Shown piece after piece: positions 17,497 to 25,963 of a stretch of DNA of 64,000 bases (position 1 is its first letter; the number at the start of each line of letters is the position of its first letter). The stretch comes from Hydrogenophilus sp. (GTDB taxonomy: Bacteria; Pseudomonadota; Gammaproteobacteria; Burkholderiales; Thiobacillaceae): the NCBI GenBank assembly GCA_020725265.1, contig DYFK01000001.1, forward strand, positions 104,969 to 168,968. Direction: 5' to 3'. The notes under the pieces were generated by a model. It was not told where the DNA came from. It searched no databases and saw only the letters and a list, made by a program, of their open reading frames with translations. Made by a program: the position numbers and the translations under genes.

Positions 17497-19358
17497 CGGT
17501 TTGGAGCCTTCGAGTTCCAGCGAGCCAGGCAGAGCAAAGTGGTTTCCGCCATGTAGCGGGCCACGCTCCACCATGAATGAAAAATGCGCGAGGCGCCGTG
17601 CTGGCGCGGGTTCATGGTCACCGGCACCTCGGCCACGCGCAGACCGGCGCGACGCAGCAGCAGCAACACGCCGATGTCCTGATAGTCGAGCAACGTCGCC
17701 TCCTCGCGCGCCAGAAGATAACAGGCTTTGGCGTTGTAATAGCGGAAGCCGGAAGTCAGATCCTCGAAGGCGAAGCCGGTCAGCAGGCGGAAATAGCGCC
17801 AGGCCAGATGGCGCGCCCAGGTGCCGCGCCCCGGGCAGGCACCGATGACGACATCGGCGCCGGCCGCCGCCGCGCGCAACAGGCCGGGCAGCTCCGCCGG
17901 CTCGTGCTGGCCGTCGGCATCCAGGGTGATGACGCCGGCATAGCCGTGACGAACGGCATGGCGGATGCCGGTCTGCATGGCGCCCCAGGCGCCCTGGCGC
18001 AACGGCGGCCGCAACACCGTGGCGCCGGCCTCGGCGGCCAGGCGCGGCGTATCGTCGCGGCTGCCGTCGTCGACCACCACCACGTCGATGCCATCGAGCG
18101 CGCGCACCCGGGCAACCACGTCGGCGATGCTGGCGGCCTCGTCGAGCGCCGGAATCACCGCCAGCAGGCGGCCATGACCGACGCCCACCGCCAGCGGCCG
18201 ATCCGGCTCCGGATCGATGGCGGCGTACAGCCGGCGCAGTTCGCGCGCCGACGCGGCGATGTCGAACTCGGCCAGGAAGCGGGCGCGGCCGCGTTCGCCC
18301 AGGCGCGCGCGCGCGTCGGCGTCGCCGGCCAGCCGGGCGAGCGCGGCGGCCAGCGCCGGCGCGTCGTCGGGCGGCGCCAGCACGGCGTTGTCATCCTCGC
18401 GCGCGACCCAGGTGACGCCGCTGCCGGCCAGGCGGGTGGCGACGATCGGCTTGCCATAGCGCATGGCCTCCATGAGCACGATGCCGAACGCCTCGGTGCG
18501 CTCGCGCGAAGGCAGACAGAACACGTCGCAGGACGCCAGCAGGCGGTGGCAGACCGCGTCGTCGGCCTGGCCGAGCAGACGGATGCGCGCGGGCCGGCCA
18601 AGGCGGTCGAGCAGGCGCTCCAGACGCGGCCGCTCCTCGCCGTCGCCGACGATGTTCAACGCGACGTCGGGCAGGCGGGCGACCGCCTCGATCAAGGTAT
18701 CGAAGCCCTTGTAATAGGTCAGCCGGCCGATCGCCAGCACGCGCGCGCCGGCGCCCCAGTCGGCGGCGCCGGCCGGGGCGGCATCGGCGGCCACCTCGGG
18801 CAGGCGGGCGGGATCGACGCCAAGCGGAATCACCCGGCACTTGTGCCGCCAGGGCCGCAGCGGCCGGCTCGTCGCCAGGTACGGCCGCGAGGTGACGACG
18901 ATGGCCTCGGCCCGCTCCAGCACGGCGCGTTCGAACACCCGGTAGAACGGATAGGCCAGACGCATCGACCAGGGAAAACGACCAGTTTCGACATCGGCAT
19001 GCCAGTGCACGACCCAGGGCCGGCGTCGCGCTGCCGGCACCATCAACGCGGCGAACGCGCTCAAATTGGGCAGATGCAGATGCAGCACCTCGGCATCGTG
19101 GCGGCGCAACGCGCGCACCAGCCAGAACGGAAACGCCGGACTGATCGGCGCGAACAGCAGGTTGAACCAGACCGGACAGCGCATCAGCCAGTCGGGGGCG
19201 GCGGCTTGGCCCGCGCGTGAAGCGGCGCCGGGATCGGCGTGGCACAACACCGCCGGCGCGTCGCCGAGCGCGCGCTGGGCCTCGACCAGATCGCCCAGAT
19301 AGCGCTCGATGCCACCCGGCACCGGCGGATAGAACTTGCCGATGTGCAGGATGCGCAC
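17493..19358 (-). CDS. bifunctional glycosyltransferase: GT4 domain fused to DPM-type GT2 domain
   Basis: 621 aa. Residues 1 to about 385 are a GT4 enzyme (RILHIGKFYPPVPGGIERYL, IGRLTYYKGFD, then TEAFGIVLMEAMRYGKPIV). Residues about 395–621 are a GT2 enzyme of the dolichol-phosphate-mannose-synthase-like group (VVVVDDGSRDDTP, ITLDADGQHEP, LTSGFRYYNAKA). The track prints a 1204-residue ORF, but its first half is a shadow of the upstream gene. The real start is a GTG at 19358 inside TAGTG, where it overlaps the upstream stop. A DPM-type domain next to a DUF2304 protein suggests transfer to, or from, a polyprenyl phosphate. The fusion links two steps in one chain. Confidence 0.87.
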   Translation of the reverse strand: MRILHIGKFYPPVPGGIERYLGDLVEAQRALGDAPAVLCHADPGAASRAGQAAAPDWLMRCPVWFNLLFAPISPAFPFWLVRALRRHDAEVLHLHLPNLSAFAALMVPAARRRPWVVHWHADVETGRFPWSMRLAYPFYRVFERAVLERAEAIVVTSRPYLATSRPLRPWRHKCRVIPLGVDPARLPEVAADAAPAGAADWGAGARVLAIGRLTYYKGFDTLIEAVARLPDVALNIVGDGEERPRLERLLDRLGRPARIRLLGQADDAVCHRLLASCDVFCLPSRERTEAFGIVLMEAMRYGKPIVATRLAGSGVTWVAREDDNAVLAPPDDAPALAAALARLAGDADARARLGERGRARFLAEFDIAASARELRRLYAAIDPEPDRPLAVGVGHGRLLAVIPALDEAASIADVVARVRALDGIDVVVVDDGSRDDTPRLAAEAGATVLRPPLRQGAWGAMQTGIRHAVRHGYAGVITLDADGQHEPAELPGLLRAAAAGADVVIGACPGRGTWARHLAWRYFRLLTGFAFEDLTSGFRYYNAKACYLLAREEATLLDYQDIGVLLLLRRAGLRVAEVPVTMNPRQHGASRIFHSWWSVARYMAETTLLCLARWNSKAPNR

Positions 19359-21313
19359 TACCGCATCGCCCGGATACGCGTCCGCCACTCGGTCATGGCC
19401 GGATTGCCCGGGTCCATGACCAGCGCCCGCTCGATGTCGGCGAGCGCCGCCGCCCGGTCGCCGAGGCCGTGATGGGCCAGCGCCCGGCCGTAATGCACGG
19501 CGGCCACCGGCGCCTCCTCGATCAGATCGGTGAACAGCGCGCGCGCGCCGGCGAAATCGCGTTGCGCCACCAGCACCATGCCGAGATCGGCGCGCGCCTT
19601 CTTGTGGCGTGGATTCAACGCCAGCGCATTGGCGAAATCGGCGCGCGCGGCGTCCAGCTGGCCCATCTCCAGCGCCACCCTGCCCTTCACCGCCAGCACT
19701 TCCTCGCGCGCCGGCGAATCCGGCGTTTCCGCCAGCGCCAGCGCCAGTTCGCGGCCGGCCTCGCCGAGCCGGCCGAGCGCGTGCAGGATCACCCCACGCT
19801 GATAGCGCAGGCCGGGGAAGTCGTAGCCCGCCCGCTCGGCCCGGTCGACGGCGTCGAGCGCCTGGCCGTGCTGACCGGCCTTGAACAACAGGGCCGCCAT
19901 GTTGAACTGGCCCATGCCCTTGTCGCCGAGCGCCGACGAAGCCTGGAAATCCTCGAACGCCTCGCGCGTCCGCCCCTGCTCCAGCAACAGGTTGCCGCGC
20001 ACCAGATACGGGAACCAGCGGCCCACCGAGCGGGGATCGTCGGGCAACCTGGCGATGGCATCGCTCCACAACCGCTCCGGCTTGGACAACGTGTAGATCC
20101 GGTCCAGCCCCTGCCAGACCAACAGCCCGGCCAGCACGACGCCGAGCGGCAGCAACACCCGGCCGGGCAGGCCATGGAACAGGAAAAACACCAGGCCGGG
20201 CACGCCGATCGCCCACAGATAACTTCGATAGAGCACGAACGGATCCTGCACCCAGACGGTGGCGAACTCGGTCACGAACAGCAGCGCCGGCAGCAGCAGA
20301 GACACGCCGAGCAGCGCGCGCCAGTCGCGGTAACGGATGACCAGGAAGAAACCGCCGACCAGCACCGCCAGATAGCCGAACGCGCCGAACAGGTGCGGGA
20401 AGGTGGTCAGGCTGACCGGAAACGGCGGGCGCAGGTCGATGGCCATCCAGCCGGCGTACGGAATCAGCCAGTGCAGGCCGTACTGGAAGAACAGCCAGGT
20501 CTGGTTGAGCAGGCTGAGCGCGTAGGCGTTGGTCTCCACCTCCGGGCCGAGCGCCGCCAGTTGCGCCAGATAGATCTTCGAGAACTCGTCGAACGGTTTG
20601 CCCAGGATCTCGCCGTACCGCGACGCCAGCAACGCGCCGGCGGCGCCGACCAGCAAGGCGCCGACGCCGGCGAGCATGGCCAGCCGGCGTCCGGACGGCC
20701 GCGCCACCAGCACGTACACCGGCACCGCCGCCAGCGGCGCCATCAGCGCGTGTTCCTTGGACAACACCGCCAGCGCGTAGCAGACCAGCGCGGCGCCGTG
20801 CCAGAGCGGATTGCCGCGCAGGCCGCGCGCGAACGTCCACAAGCCGAGCAGCACGAACAGGGTCGCCATCAGGATCGAGCGCTGCACCAGATAGGCGACG
20901 GCGTACACCGCCACCGGATTCAACGCGAAGAAGCCCACCGCCAGACCAAGCGCCGGCGAGCGGTGATAGTCCGCGCCCGCCGGCGCGTCGTCCGGCGCCG
21001 CGATCGACTTGAGCAGCTCCCGGTACAACCCCCACAGCGCCAGCGTCGCGCCCACGTGCGCCAGCAGATTGAACGCCCGCTGCATCGGCCAGCTCTCGCC
21101 GAACCACGTCTGGAGCCAGACGAAACTGCCATAGGACAACCAGCGCGGCCGCCAGTCGGCGAGCGAACCGTAAACGCCGAAGATGCGACCGTCGGTCAAG
21201 GCGTCGTCGTCGAACACCAGCGGATTTCCCAGGCTCGGCAGATAAATCGCCGCGAGCGCCAGCAACACGAGCAGCGGCCAGGCCAGACGGCTGGCCATTT
21301 CATCGATTTTCAT
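19358..21313 (-). CDS. multi-pass membrane protein with C-terminal TPR repeats
   Basis: 651 aa. The first ~430 residues hold about ten hydrophobic helices, starting WPLLVLLALAAIYLPSLG, with conserved-looking loop residues NPLVFDDDALTDGRIFGVYG. The last ~210 residues are tetratricopeptide repeats, e.g. GQFNMAALLFKAGQHGQALD and ARADLGMVLVAQRDFAGARA. This layout (membrane domain then TPRs) occurs in TMTC/Wzy-like proteins of glycan loci, so a polymerase, ligase or protein O-glycosyltransferase role is possible but unproven. I set the start at the ATG at 21313 (MKIDEMASRL) rather than 21460. The stop codon shares a base with the next gene's GTG. The 298 bases upstream, to the divergent gene at 21612, hold only an AT-rich patch near 21449–21480 that could contain promoters. 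Confidence 0.85.
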   Translation of the reverse strand: MKIDEMASRLAWPLLVLLALAAIYLPSLGNPLVFDDDALTDGRIFGVYGSLADWRPRWLSYGSFVWLQTWFGESWPMQRAFNLLAHVGATLALWGLYRELLKSIAAPDDAPAGADYHRSPALGLAVGFFALNPVAVYAVAYLVQRSILMATLFVLLGLWTFARGLRGNPLWHGAALVCYALAVLSKEHALMAPLAAVPVYVLVARPSGRRLAMLAGVGALLVGAAGALLASRYGEILGKPFDEFSKIYLAQLAALGPEVETNAYALSLLNQTWLFFQYGLHWLIPYAGWMAIDLRPPFPVSLTTFPHLFGAFGYLAVLVGGFFLVIRYRDWRALLGVSLLLPALLFVTEFATVWVQDPFVLYRSYLWAIGVPGLVFFLFHGLPGRVLLPLGVVLAGLLVWQGLDRIYTLSKPERLWSDAIARLPDDPRSVGRWFPYLVRGNLLLEQGRTREAFEDFQASSALGDKGMGQFNMAALLFKAGQHGQALDAVDRAERAGYDFPGLRYQRGVILHALGRLGEAGRELALALAETPDSPAREEVLAVKGRVALEMGQLDAARADFANALALNPRHKKARADLGMVLVAQRDFAGARALFTDLIEEAPVAAVHYGRALAHHGLGDRAAALADIERALVMDPGNPAMTEWRTRIRAMR

Positions 21314-21611
21314 GCGTATCCCTGAACCGAAAAAACGCGGCGGATGCCGCCGGTGGGCGATTTTCGCATAGCGCGGCGGCGCTGGCCCCACGCCCCGCCC
21401 GGCGTCGGGGATACCGGCAGCGACGCCCGATCCATGCCGTGGAAGCGGAAGAAAGTTCACATATTTCGACTATCATCGGTCCCCGCCCCGCCCGCCCGGG
21501 TGGGATTCCGCCGAAACTTTCCGGCCTCCCGCAACGACGATCTCGATACCCGCCGACCCCTGACCTCGCGCTTCGACCGGCCCGCCCGACGCCGACGCGC
21601 CGCCCCCGAAA

Positions 21612-23906
21612 ATGCCCCGCGCGCGCCTGTTCCTCCAACGACTCCGCTACCAGCTCCAGCGTCTGTTCAGCCTGATCGTGGCGTTGCCGATGCTGATCCG
21701 GCATTACGGCTCGCTGGGCAACGTCATCGTCAAGGCCTTCCGCGTCCTGCGTCGGCAGGGGCTGACCGGCTTCCGGCTGCGGGTGGCCATGTTCCTGCAT
21801 CTGGCCCGGCAGTCGCGCGGCGACCAGACCGACGCCCCCCCGCCAGTGCCGCCGATGGCGCTGTACGAAATCCCGGACGCGCCCGACTTCGCGCCCCGCG
21901 TCTCGGTGATCGTGCCCAACTACAACCACGCCGGCTACCTGCGCCAGCGGCTCGACAGCATCTACGGCCAGGGCTACGCCAATCTCGAAGTCATCCTGCT
22001 CGACGATTGCTCGTCCGACGACAGCCGGGCGATCCTGCGGGAATACGCCGACCGCTATCCGGACATCACCCGTGTCGCCTTCAACACGGAAAACTCCGGC
22101 GGCGTCTTCCACCAATGGCGCAAGGGACTGGAAATGGCCACCGAGATGGCCACCGGCGAACTGGTCTGGATCGCCGAGAGCGACGACCATTGCACGTCCA
22201 ACCTGCTCGCCGAACTGGTGCCCTGCTTCGCCAACCAGGCGGTCATGCTCGCCTTCTGCCGTTCCGATTTCGTCGAGGACGGCAAGGACGCCCCGGTCTG
22301 GAGCACCGAGGACTACCTGCATGACCTGTGTCCGGACTGGCGCCAGCCGTTCGTCCGGTCCGCGCACTGGCTGGTCAACCACGCCTGGGGCGTCAAGAAC
22401 ATCGTGGCCAACGTCAGCAGCGCGCTGTTCCGGCATCCCGGCCGCCTGCCGCTGCTGGAAGACCCGGAATGGACCGGCCTGAAACTGTGCGGCGACTGGA
22501 TCTTCTACCTGACCCTGATCCGCGGCGGCCTGGTCGCCTACACGCCCAGGGCCACCAACTTCTACCGCCAGCATCCGCGCAACACCTCGGTCGGCGCGCA
22601 CGGCGAGGACCGCTATTACCAGGAGCACGAACGGGTGCTGCGCCATCTGGTGTCGATGTACCGGATCGACCAGGCCACCCTGGACCGCAACCGGGCAGCC
22701 CTGCGCGCGCACTGGCTGCGCAACCGGCCCGACGCGCCGGAAACCGGCTTCGACGCGCTGTTCGACCCCTCGCGCGTCCGCGACGCGGCCGACACGCGCC
22801 GCAAGAACATCCTGATGGCCTCGTTCGGCTTCATCCCCGGCGGCGGCGAAACCTTCCCGATCACGCTCGCCAACCTGCTCAAGCGGCGCGGCCACGCGGT
22901 CACCTTCTTCAACCTGCGCGAAGGCCACGCCGTACCCGGCATTCGCGGCCTGCTCGACCGCGACATCCCGGTGCTCGAACTCGACCGCCTGGAACTGACC
23001 GGCGCCGTCTGCGTGGACATGGGCATCGAAATCGTCCACTCCCACCATGCCTGGGTGGACATGACCCTGGCCGCGCTGCTGATCGGCCTGTCCGACATCA
23101 AGCAGGTGGTGACCATGCACGGCATGTACGAAATGCTGCCGGCGGAACAGATCGCCGGCATGCTGCCGCTGCTGGAGCAACGCATCAGCCGCTTCGTCTA
23201 CATCGCCGACAAGAACCTGGCGCCGTTCTCCGCCGAATTCCGCCAGCGCAAGGGCTTCGTCCGCATCGACAACGCCCTCGCCCTGTCGGAAATCCGGCCG
23301 ATCCCGCGCGCCGAACTGGGCATCGCCGACGACGCCTTCGTGCTCTGCGTGGTCTCGCGCGCGATCCCGGAAAAAGGCTGGGAAGAAGCCATCCAGTCCG
23401 TGGCCTGGGCGCGCGCCCATTGCCAGCGCGACATCCAGTTGCTGCTGGTCGGCAGCGGCGACGAACTCGACCGCCTGAACCGTGGCGACGCGCCCGACTT
23501 CGTCCACTTCATGGGTTTCCGTGCCAACACGCGCGACTACTTCGCCAGCGCCGACCTGGGCTTCCTGCCCTCCCGCTTCGGCGGCGAAAGCTACCCGCTG
23601 GTGATCATCGACTGCCTGCACGCCGGCCGGCCGGTGCTGGCCAGCCGGCTCGGCGAAATCCCGGCCATGCTGGAAACCGGCCATGGCCCCGCCGGCGCGC
23701 TGTTCGACCTGGAGGACTGGCGCATCCCCATCGAACACGTCGGCCGCCTCATCGCCGACCTGGCGACCGACCCCGACCGCTACCGCGCCCTGCTCGAACG
23801 CGTACCCGCCGCCGCCGAGAGATTCAACCCGGAAAACATGGTGACCAGGTACGAGACGGTGTATGCGGAGTGCTTCAGGACCGGCGACGATGCCAGCCAA
23901 CCATGA
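21612..23906 (+). CDS. bifunctional glycosyltransferase: GT2 domain fused to GT4 domain
   Basis: 764 aa, the only glycan gene on the plus strand. After an ~85-residue basic/hydrophobic N-terminal region comes a GT2 domain (VSVIVPNYNHAGYLRQRLDS, ILLDDCSSDDSR, WIAESDDH with a DxD-like pair). From about residue 405 there is a GT4 domain (ILMASFGFIPGGGETFP, VSRAIPEKGWEEAI, GGESYPLVIIDCLHAGRPV). The domain order is the reverse of the 17493–19358 fusion. The ATG at 21612 has only a weak Shine-Dalgarno; I see no better start. A large minus-strand ORF over the same stretch is a shadow. Its stop overlaps a short coupled ORF (see next entry). Confidence 0.88.
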   Translation: MPRARLFLQRLRYQLQRLFSLIVALPMLIRHYGSLGNVIVKAFRVLRRQGLTGFRLRVAMFLHLARQSRGDQTDAPPPVPPMALYEIPDAPDFAPRVSVIVPNYNHAGYLRQRLDSIYGQGYANLEVILLDDCSSDDSRAILREYADRYPDITRVAFNTENSGGVFHQWRKGLEMATEMATGELVWIAESDDHCTSNLLAELVPCFANQAVMLAFCRSDFVEDGKDAPVWSTEDYLHDLCPDWRQPFVRSAHWLVNHAWGVKNIVANVSSALFRHPGRLPLLEDPEWTGLKLCGDWIFYLTLIRGGLVAYTPRATNFYRQHPRNTSVGAHGEDRYYQEHERVLRHLVSMYRIDQATLDRNRAALRAHWLRNRPDAPETGFDALFDPSRVRDAADTRRKNILMASFGFIPGGGETFPITLANLLKRRGHAVTFFNLREGHAVPGIRGLLDRDIPVLELDRLELTGAVCVDMGIEIVHSHHAWVDMTLAALLIGLSDIKQVVTMHGMYEMLPAEQIAGMLPLLEQRISRFVYIADKNLAPFSAEFRQRKGFVRIDNALALSEIRPIPRAELGIADDAFVLCVVSRAIPEKGWEEAIQSVAWARAHCQRDIQLLLVGSGDELDRLNRGDAPDFVHFMGFRANTRDYFASADLGFLPSRFGGESYPLVIIDCLHAGRPVLASRLGEIPAMLETGHGPAGALFDLEDWRIPIEHVGRLIADLATDPDRYRALLERVPAAAERFNPENMVTRYETVYAECFRTGDDASQP

Positions 23907-24004
23907 TCGGCCTGGAACCCAACATCCCGGCCCGCCACCTGCTCAAGGACGATGAAGCGCAGTTCGAACGGGTCCGGGCCATCGTCGAAGCGACAGGACG
24001 GTAG
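23903..24004 (+). pseudogene. short coupled ORF, possible remnant of a truncated gene
   Basis: ATGA at 23903–23906 joins the end of the GT2–GT4 gene to an in-frame ORF of 33 codons (MIGLEPNIPARHLLKDDEAQ...). The start/stop overlap is the same kind used throughout this locus, so the ORF looks like the beginning of a downstream gene. It ends with TAG at 24004, just before the convergent, less GC-rich segment at 24015–25870. It may be a gene whose 3' part was lost when that segment was inserted, or a genuine 33-residue peptide. I recognise no family. Confidence 0.4.
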
Positions 24005-24014
24005 ACCACGCCGG

Positions 24015-24860
24015 TCACCCGGGCGGCGAGCAGAAAGCCACGCCCTCGCCCTTCCAGCCATCCGCGATCATGCGGCGGTAAGTCTCGACGCTGGTGACGA
24101 AACGATGGTTGCTGTCCAGCTCCGCGAAACGGCCGTTGTACAACCTCCAGACCGGCGTCGTGCCAACCGGACAGCCCATCGCCGTCGGCACCAGCGCTCT
24201 GAACGCGACACCCTCGTAATTCCAGCCGCTGTCGAAAGAGCGCAGCCCCTCGCATTCCCCCTCGCTCGCGGTATGGAAGTGCGAATTGACGAGCGGCGAA
24301 TAGAACCGGCAGACCGGCCGCGCGGCGTTCGGCGCCGGCCCATCGGCCGGCCAGACGTTGAATCCGAAATCCACGATCCACCATCCATGATCGACGATTT
24401 CACGGACCTCCGGCAGGGAGGCGGACACGAAGTAATGGCCGATTCCTTCATGGAAAAGCGCGTGCGCGAGCCGCGTCGGGGGCGCGTCGGGGATCGTGAT
24501 GGTCTCGTTCCATTCGCGCTCCTCGCGCTCCCCGTCCGGTGACGCCGGCATCTCGACGGACTTGATCCGGTATACCCCCGGCGGCAGCCCGGTGACCTGG
24601 ATGACGGAAGGAGTCGGCGGCGGCGCCACCGGAAAAGTCGCGCCGATATTGCGGTGGCCGATCAGTATGGTGTCGCCGTCCACCTCCACGAAAATGGACG
24701 CGTTGGGCTCCGGCTGATACAGCGGGTGAAGCACGGCTTCGATGGAGAAAGGCTCATAGGCTCCAGGCGCCGCCGGGGAAACAACGAAAGCCATCGCCTC
24801 GACCACCGTGAAACCAAGCCCCGCCAATAGAAGAACGAGTTTTCCTGACAGGATTTTCAT
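24015..24860 (-). CDS. secreted protein with DUF5648-like C-terminal repeats
   Basis: 281 aa. The N-terminus MKILSGKLVLLLAGLGFTVV is a signal peptide. The C-terminal ~110 residues hold two units of a Trp/Tyr/Phe/Cys-rich repeat: VCRFYSPLVNSHFHTASEGE with WNYEGVAFRALVP, then PVWRLYNGRF with NHRFVTS and WKGEGVAFCSP. This is the look of DUF5648, usually found in exported or surface proteins. The middle part (GLPPGVYRIKSVEMPASP) is beta-rich. Function unknown. It ends the minus-strand operon and converges on the plus-strand glycosyltransferase; base composition is visibly less GC-rich than its neighbours on both sides. Confidence 0.75.
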   Translation of the reverse strand: MKILSGKLVLLLAGLGFTVVEAMAFVVSPAAPGAYEPFSIEAVLHPLYQPEPNASIFVEVDGDTILIGHRNIGATFPVAPPPTPSVIQVTGLPPGVYRIKSVEMPASPDGEREEREWNETITIPDAPPTRLAHALFHEGIGHYFVSASLPEVREIVDHGWWIVDFGFNVWPADGPAPNAARPVCRFYSPLVNSHFHTASEGECEGLRSFDSGWNYEGVAFRALVPTAMGCPVGTTPVWRLYNGRFAELDSNHRFVTSVETYRRMIADGWKGEGVAFCSPPG

Positions 24861-24910
24861 GACACCTCCGTTGATTATTTTTCAATCGCCCAGGCGGAGC
24901 GACAAGCTCG

Positions 24911-25870
24911 CTAGCCCTCGGCGAATCGATCACGCAACACGCTTCTGAACAGCGCGTGGTAGCGACGCGCGAGAGGACTGGCCCCGGGATCGCCCGCCTC
25001 CTCGGCCGCGTCGCCTTCTCCGGCAGTCGTCACCCTGGACGACAGGCACTGGTATTTTTCCCCGAGGTTGGTTCCAACCTTCTTCAGGAACTCGTCCGCG
25101 CCCGGCTTTTTCCGGAACTGCGCGAGTATCCAATCACGGGAGTTCTCCGCCACCGGAATGCGCCAGACCGTGATGTCCAGATGGTCGCCCATGCGTTCCC
25201 GCAGGGAGATCCGGGCGCCACGATTCCAGATCACGAAGTCCCCATCCCGCTCGGTGAAATTCCACTGATGGAAACCTCCGTATTTCTCGTATTCGGCCTC
25301 GTTCTCCCAATGCCCGAGCTGGACGAATCCGCGCGTTGAAACCACTTTCAGCATTTCGAGGATGCCGTTCAACGGGTCATAGGAATGATCCAGCGCATTG
25401 GCGCAATGGACCGCGTCGAAATCCCCCCAACCGAAGAACTCCGACAGATTTTCGGCATCCGCGAATTTCGTGCGCACCGGGGGTGTGATGCCATTTTCGT
25501 CGAGCAACCAGCCATAGACATCCGCCAGAGGATCGCAGGGCACCATTTCAACCTCGACGCCGGGCAGTTTTTTGCCAAGATTGGTCAGCGGTCCGGCACC
25601 GACGTCCAGCAATCGAACCCTTGGGATTTCCATCGACGACAAGGCGCGCGCCAGCTTGTCGTCGCGCTCGCCGATCTCGGTGTCCGGCCGGAGCCGAAAG
25701 GAAAAGTCACCGTGGAAGTCATGCCCCTGGCTGCCCAGGTAATGCCGCCAGAACCGGATTTCATCGGGAATGCCATTCAGCCAGTTCTCGAAATCCGCCA
25801 ACCTCCCGGCGGAATTCTGGTCGTTCATGGCCTTACGCCCCGGGAAAAGCTTTTGTATCAGATGGATCAT
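24911..25870 (-). CDS. SAM-dependent methyltransferase (class I)
   Basis: 319 aa. Motif I is RLLDVGAGPLTNLGKKL at about residue 87, followed by VEMVPCDPLADVYGWLL and the post-motif DAVHCANALDHSYDPL. This arrangement fits class I methyltransferases of polysaccharide loci that modify sugars or chain ends. GGAGATCATC just upstream of the ATG at 25870 is a strong Shine-Dalgarno. It has the same lower-GC composition as the DUF5648-like gene 50 bases downstream, so the two may have arrived together. Substrate unknown. Confidence 0.8.
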   Translation of the reverse strand: MIHLIQKLFPGRKAMNDQNSAGRLADFENWLNGIPDEIRFWRHYLGSQGHDFHGDFSFRLRPDTEIGERDDKLARALSSMEIPRVRLLDVGAGPLTNLGKKLPGVEVEMVPCDPLADVYGWLLDENGITPPVRTKFADAENLSEFFGWGDFDAVHCANALDHSYDPLNGILEMLKVVSTRGFVQLGHWENEAEYEKYGGFHQWNFTERDGDFVIWNRGARISLRERMGDHLDITVWRIPVAENSRDWILAQFRKKPGADEFLKKVGTNLGEKYQCLSSRVTTAGEGDAAEEAGDPGASPLARRYHALFRSVLRDRFAEG

Positions 25871-25963
25871 GATGATCTCCCTATCATTCGTTCAGCGCGC
25901 GCATGGGCGCGCATCGTGGATCGGCATGGGCGGTAAACCGTCATGCCGGCGCAATCGATTCCG

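Noticed and set aside
17493-21107. 1204-residue single protein
   Set aside because: The first half is a shadow of the membrane-TPR gene at 19358–21313; the real gene starts at the GTG at 19358.
17577-21325. Long plus-strand ORFs 17577–19220 and 19217–21325
   Set aside because: Antisense to the GT4–GT2 and TPR genes; their compositions show the usual Gln/Arg/Ala bias of shadows.
21300-23900. 866-codon minus-strand ORF opposite the plus-strand GT2–GT4 gene
   Set aside because: The plus-strand frame has clear GT2 and GT4 motifs, whereas this frame is a shadow rich in VAxxQ-type reverse-complement residues.
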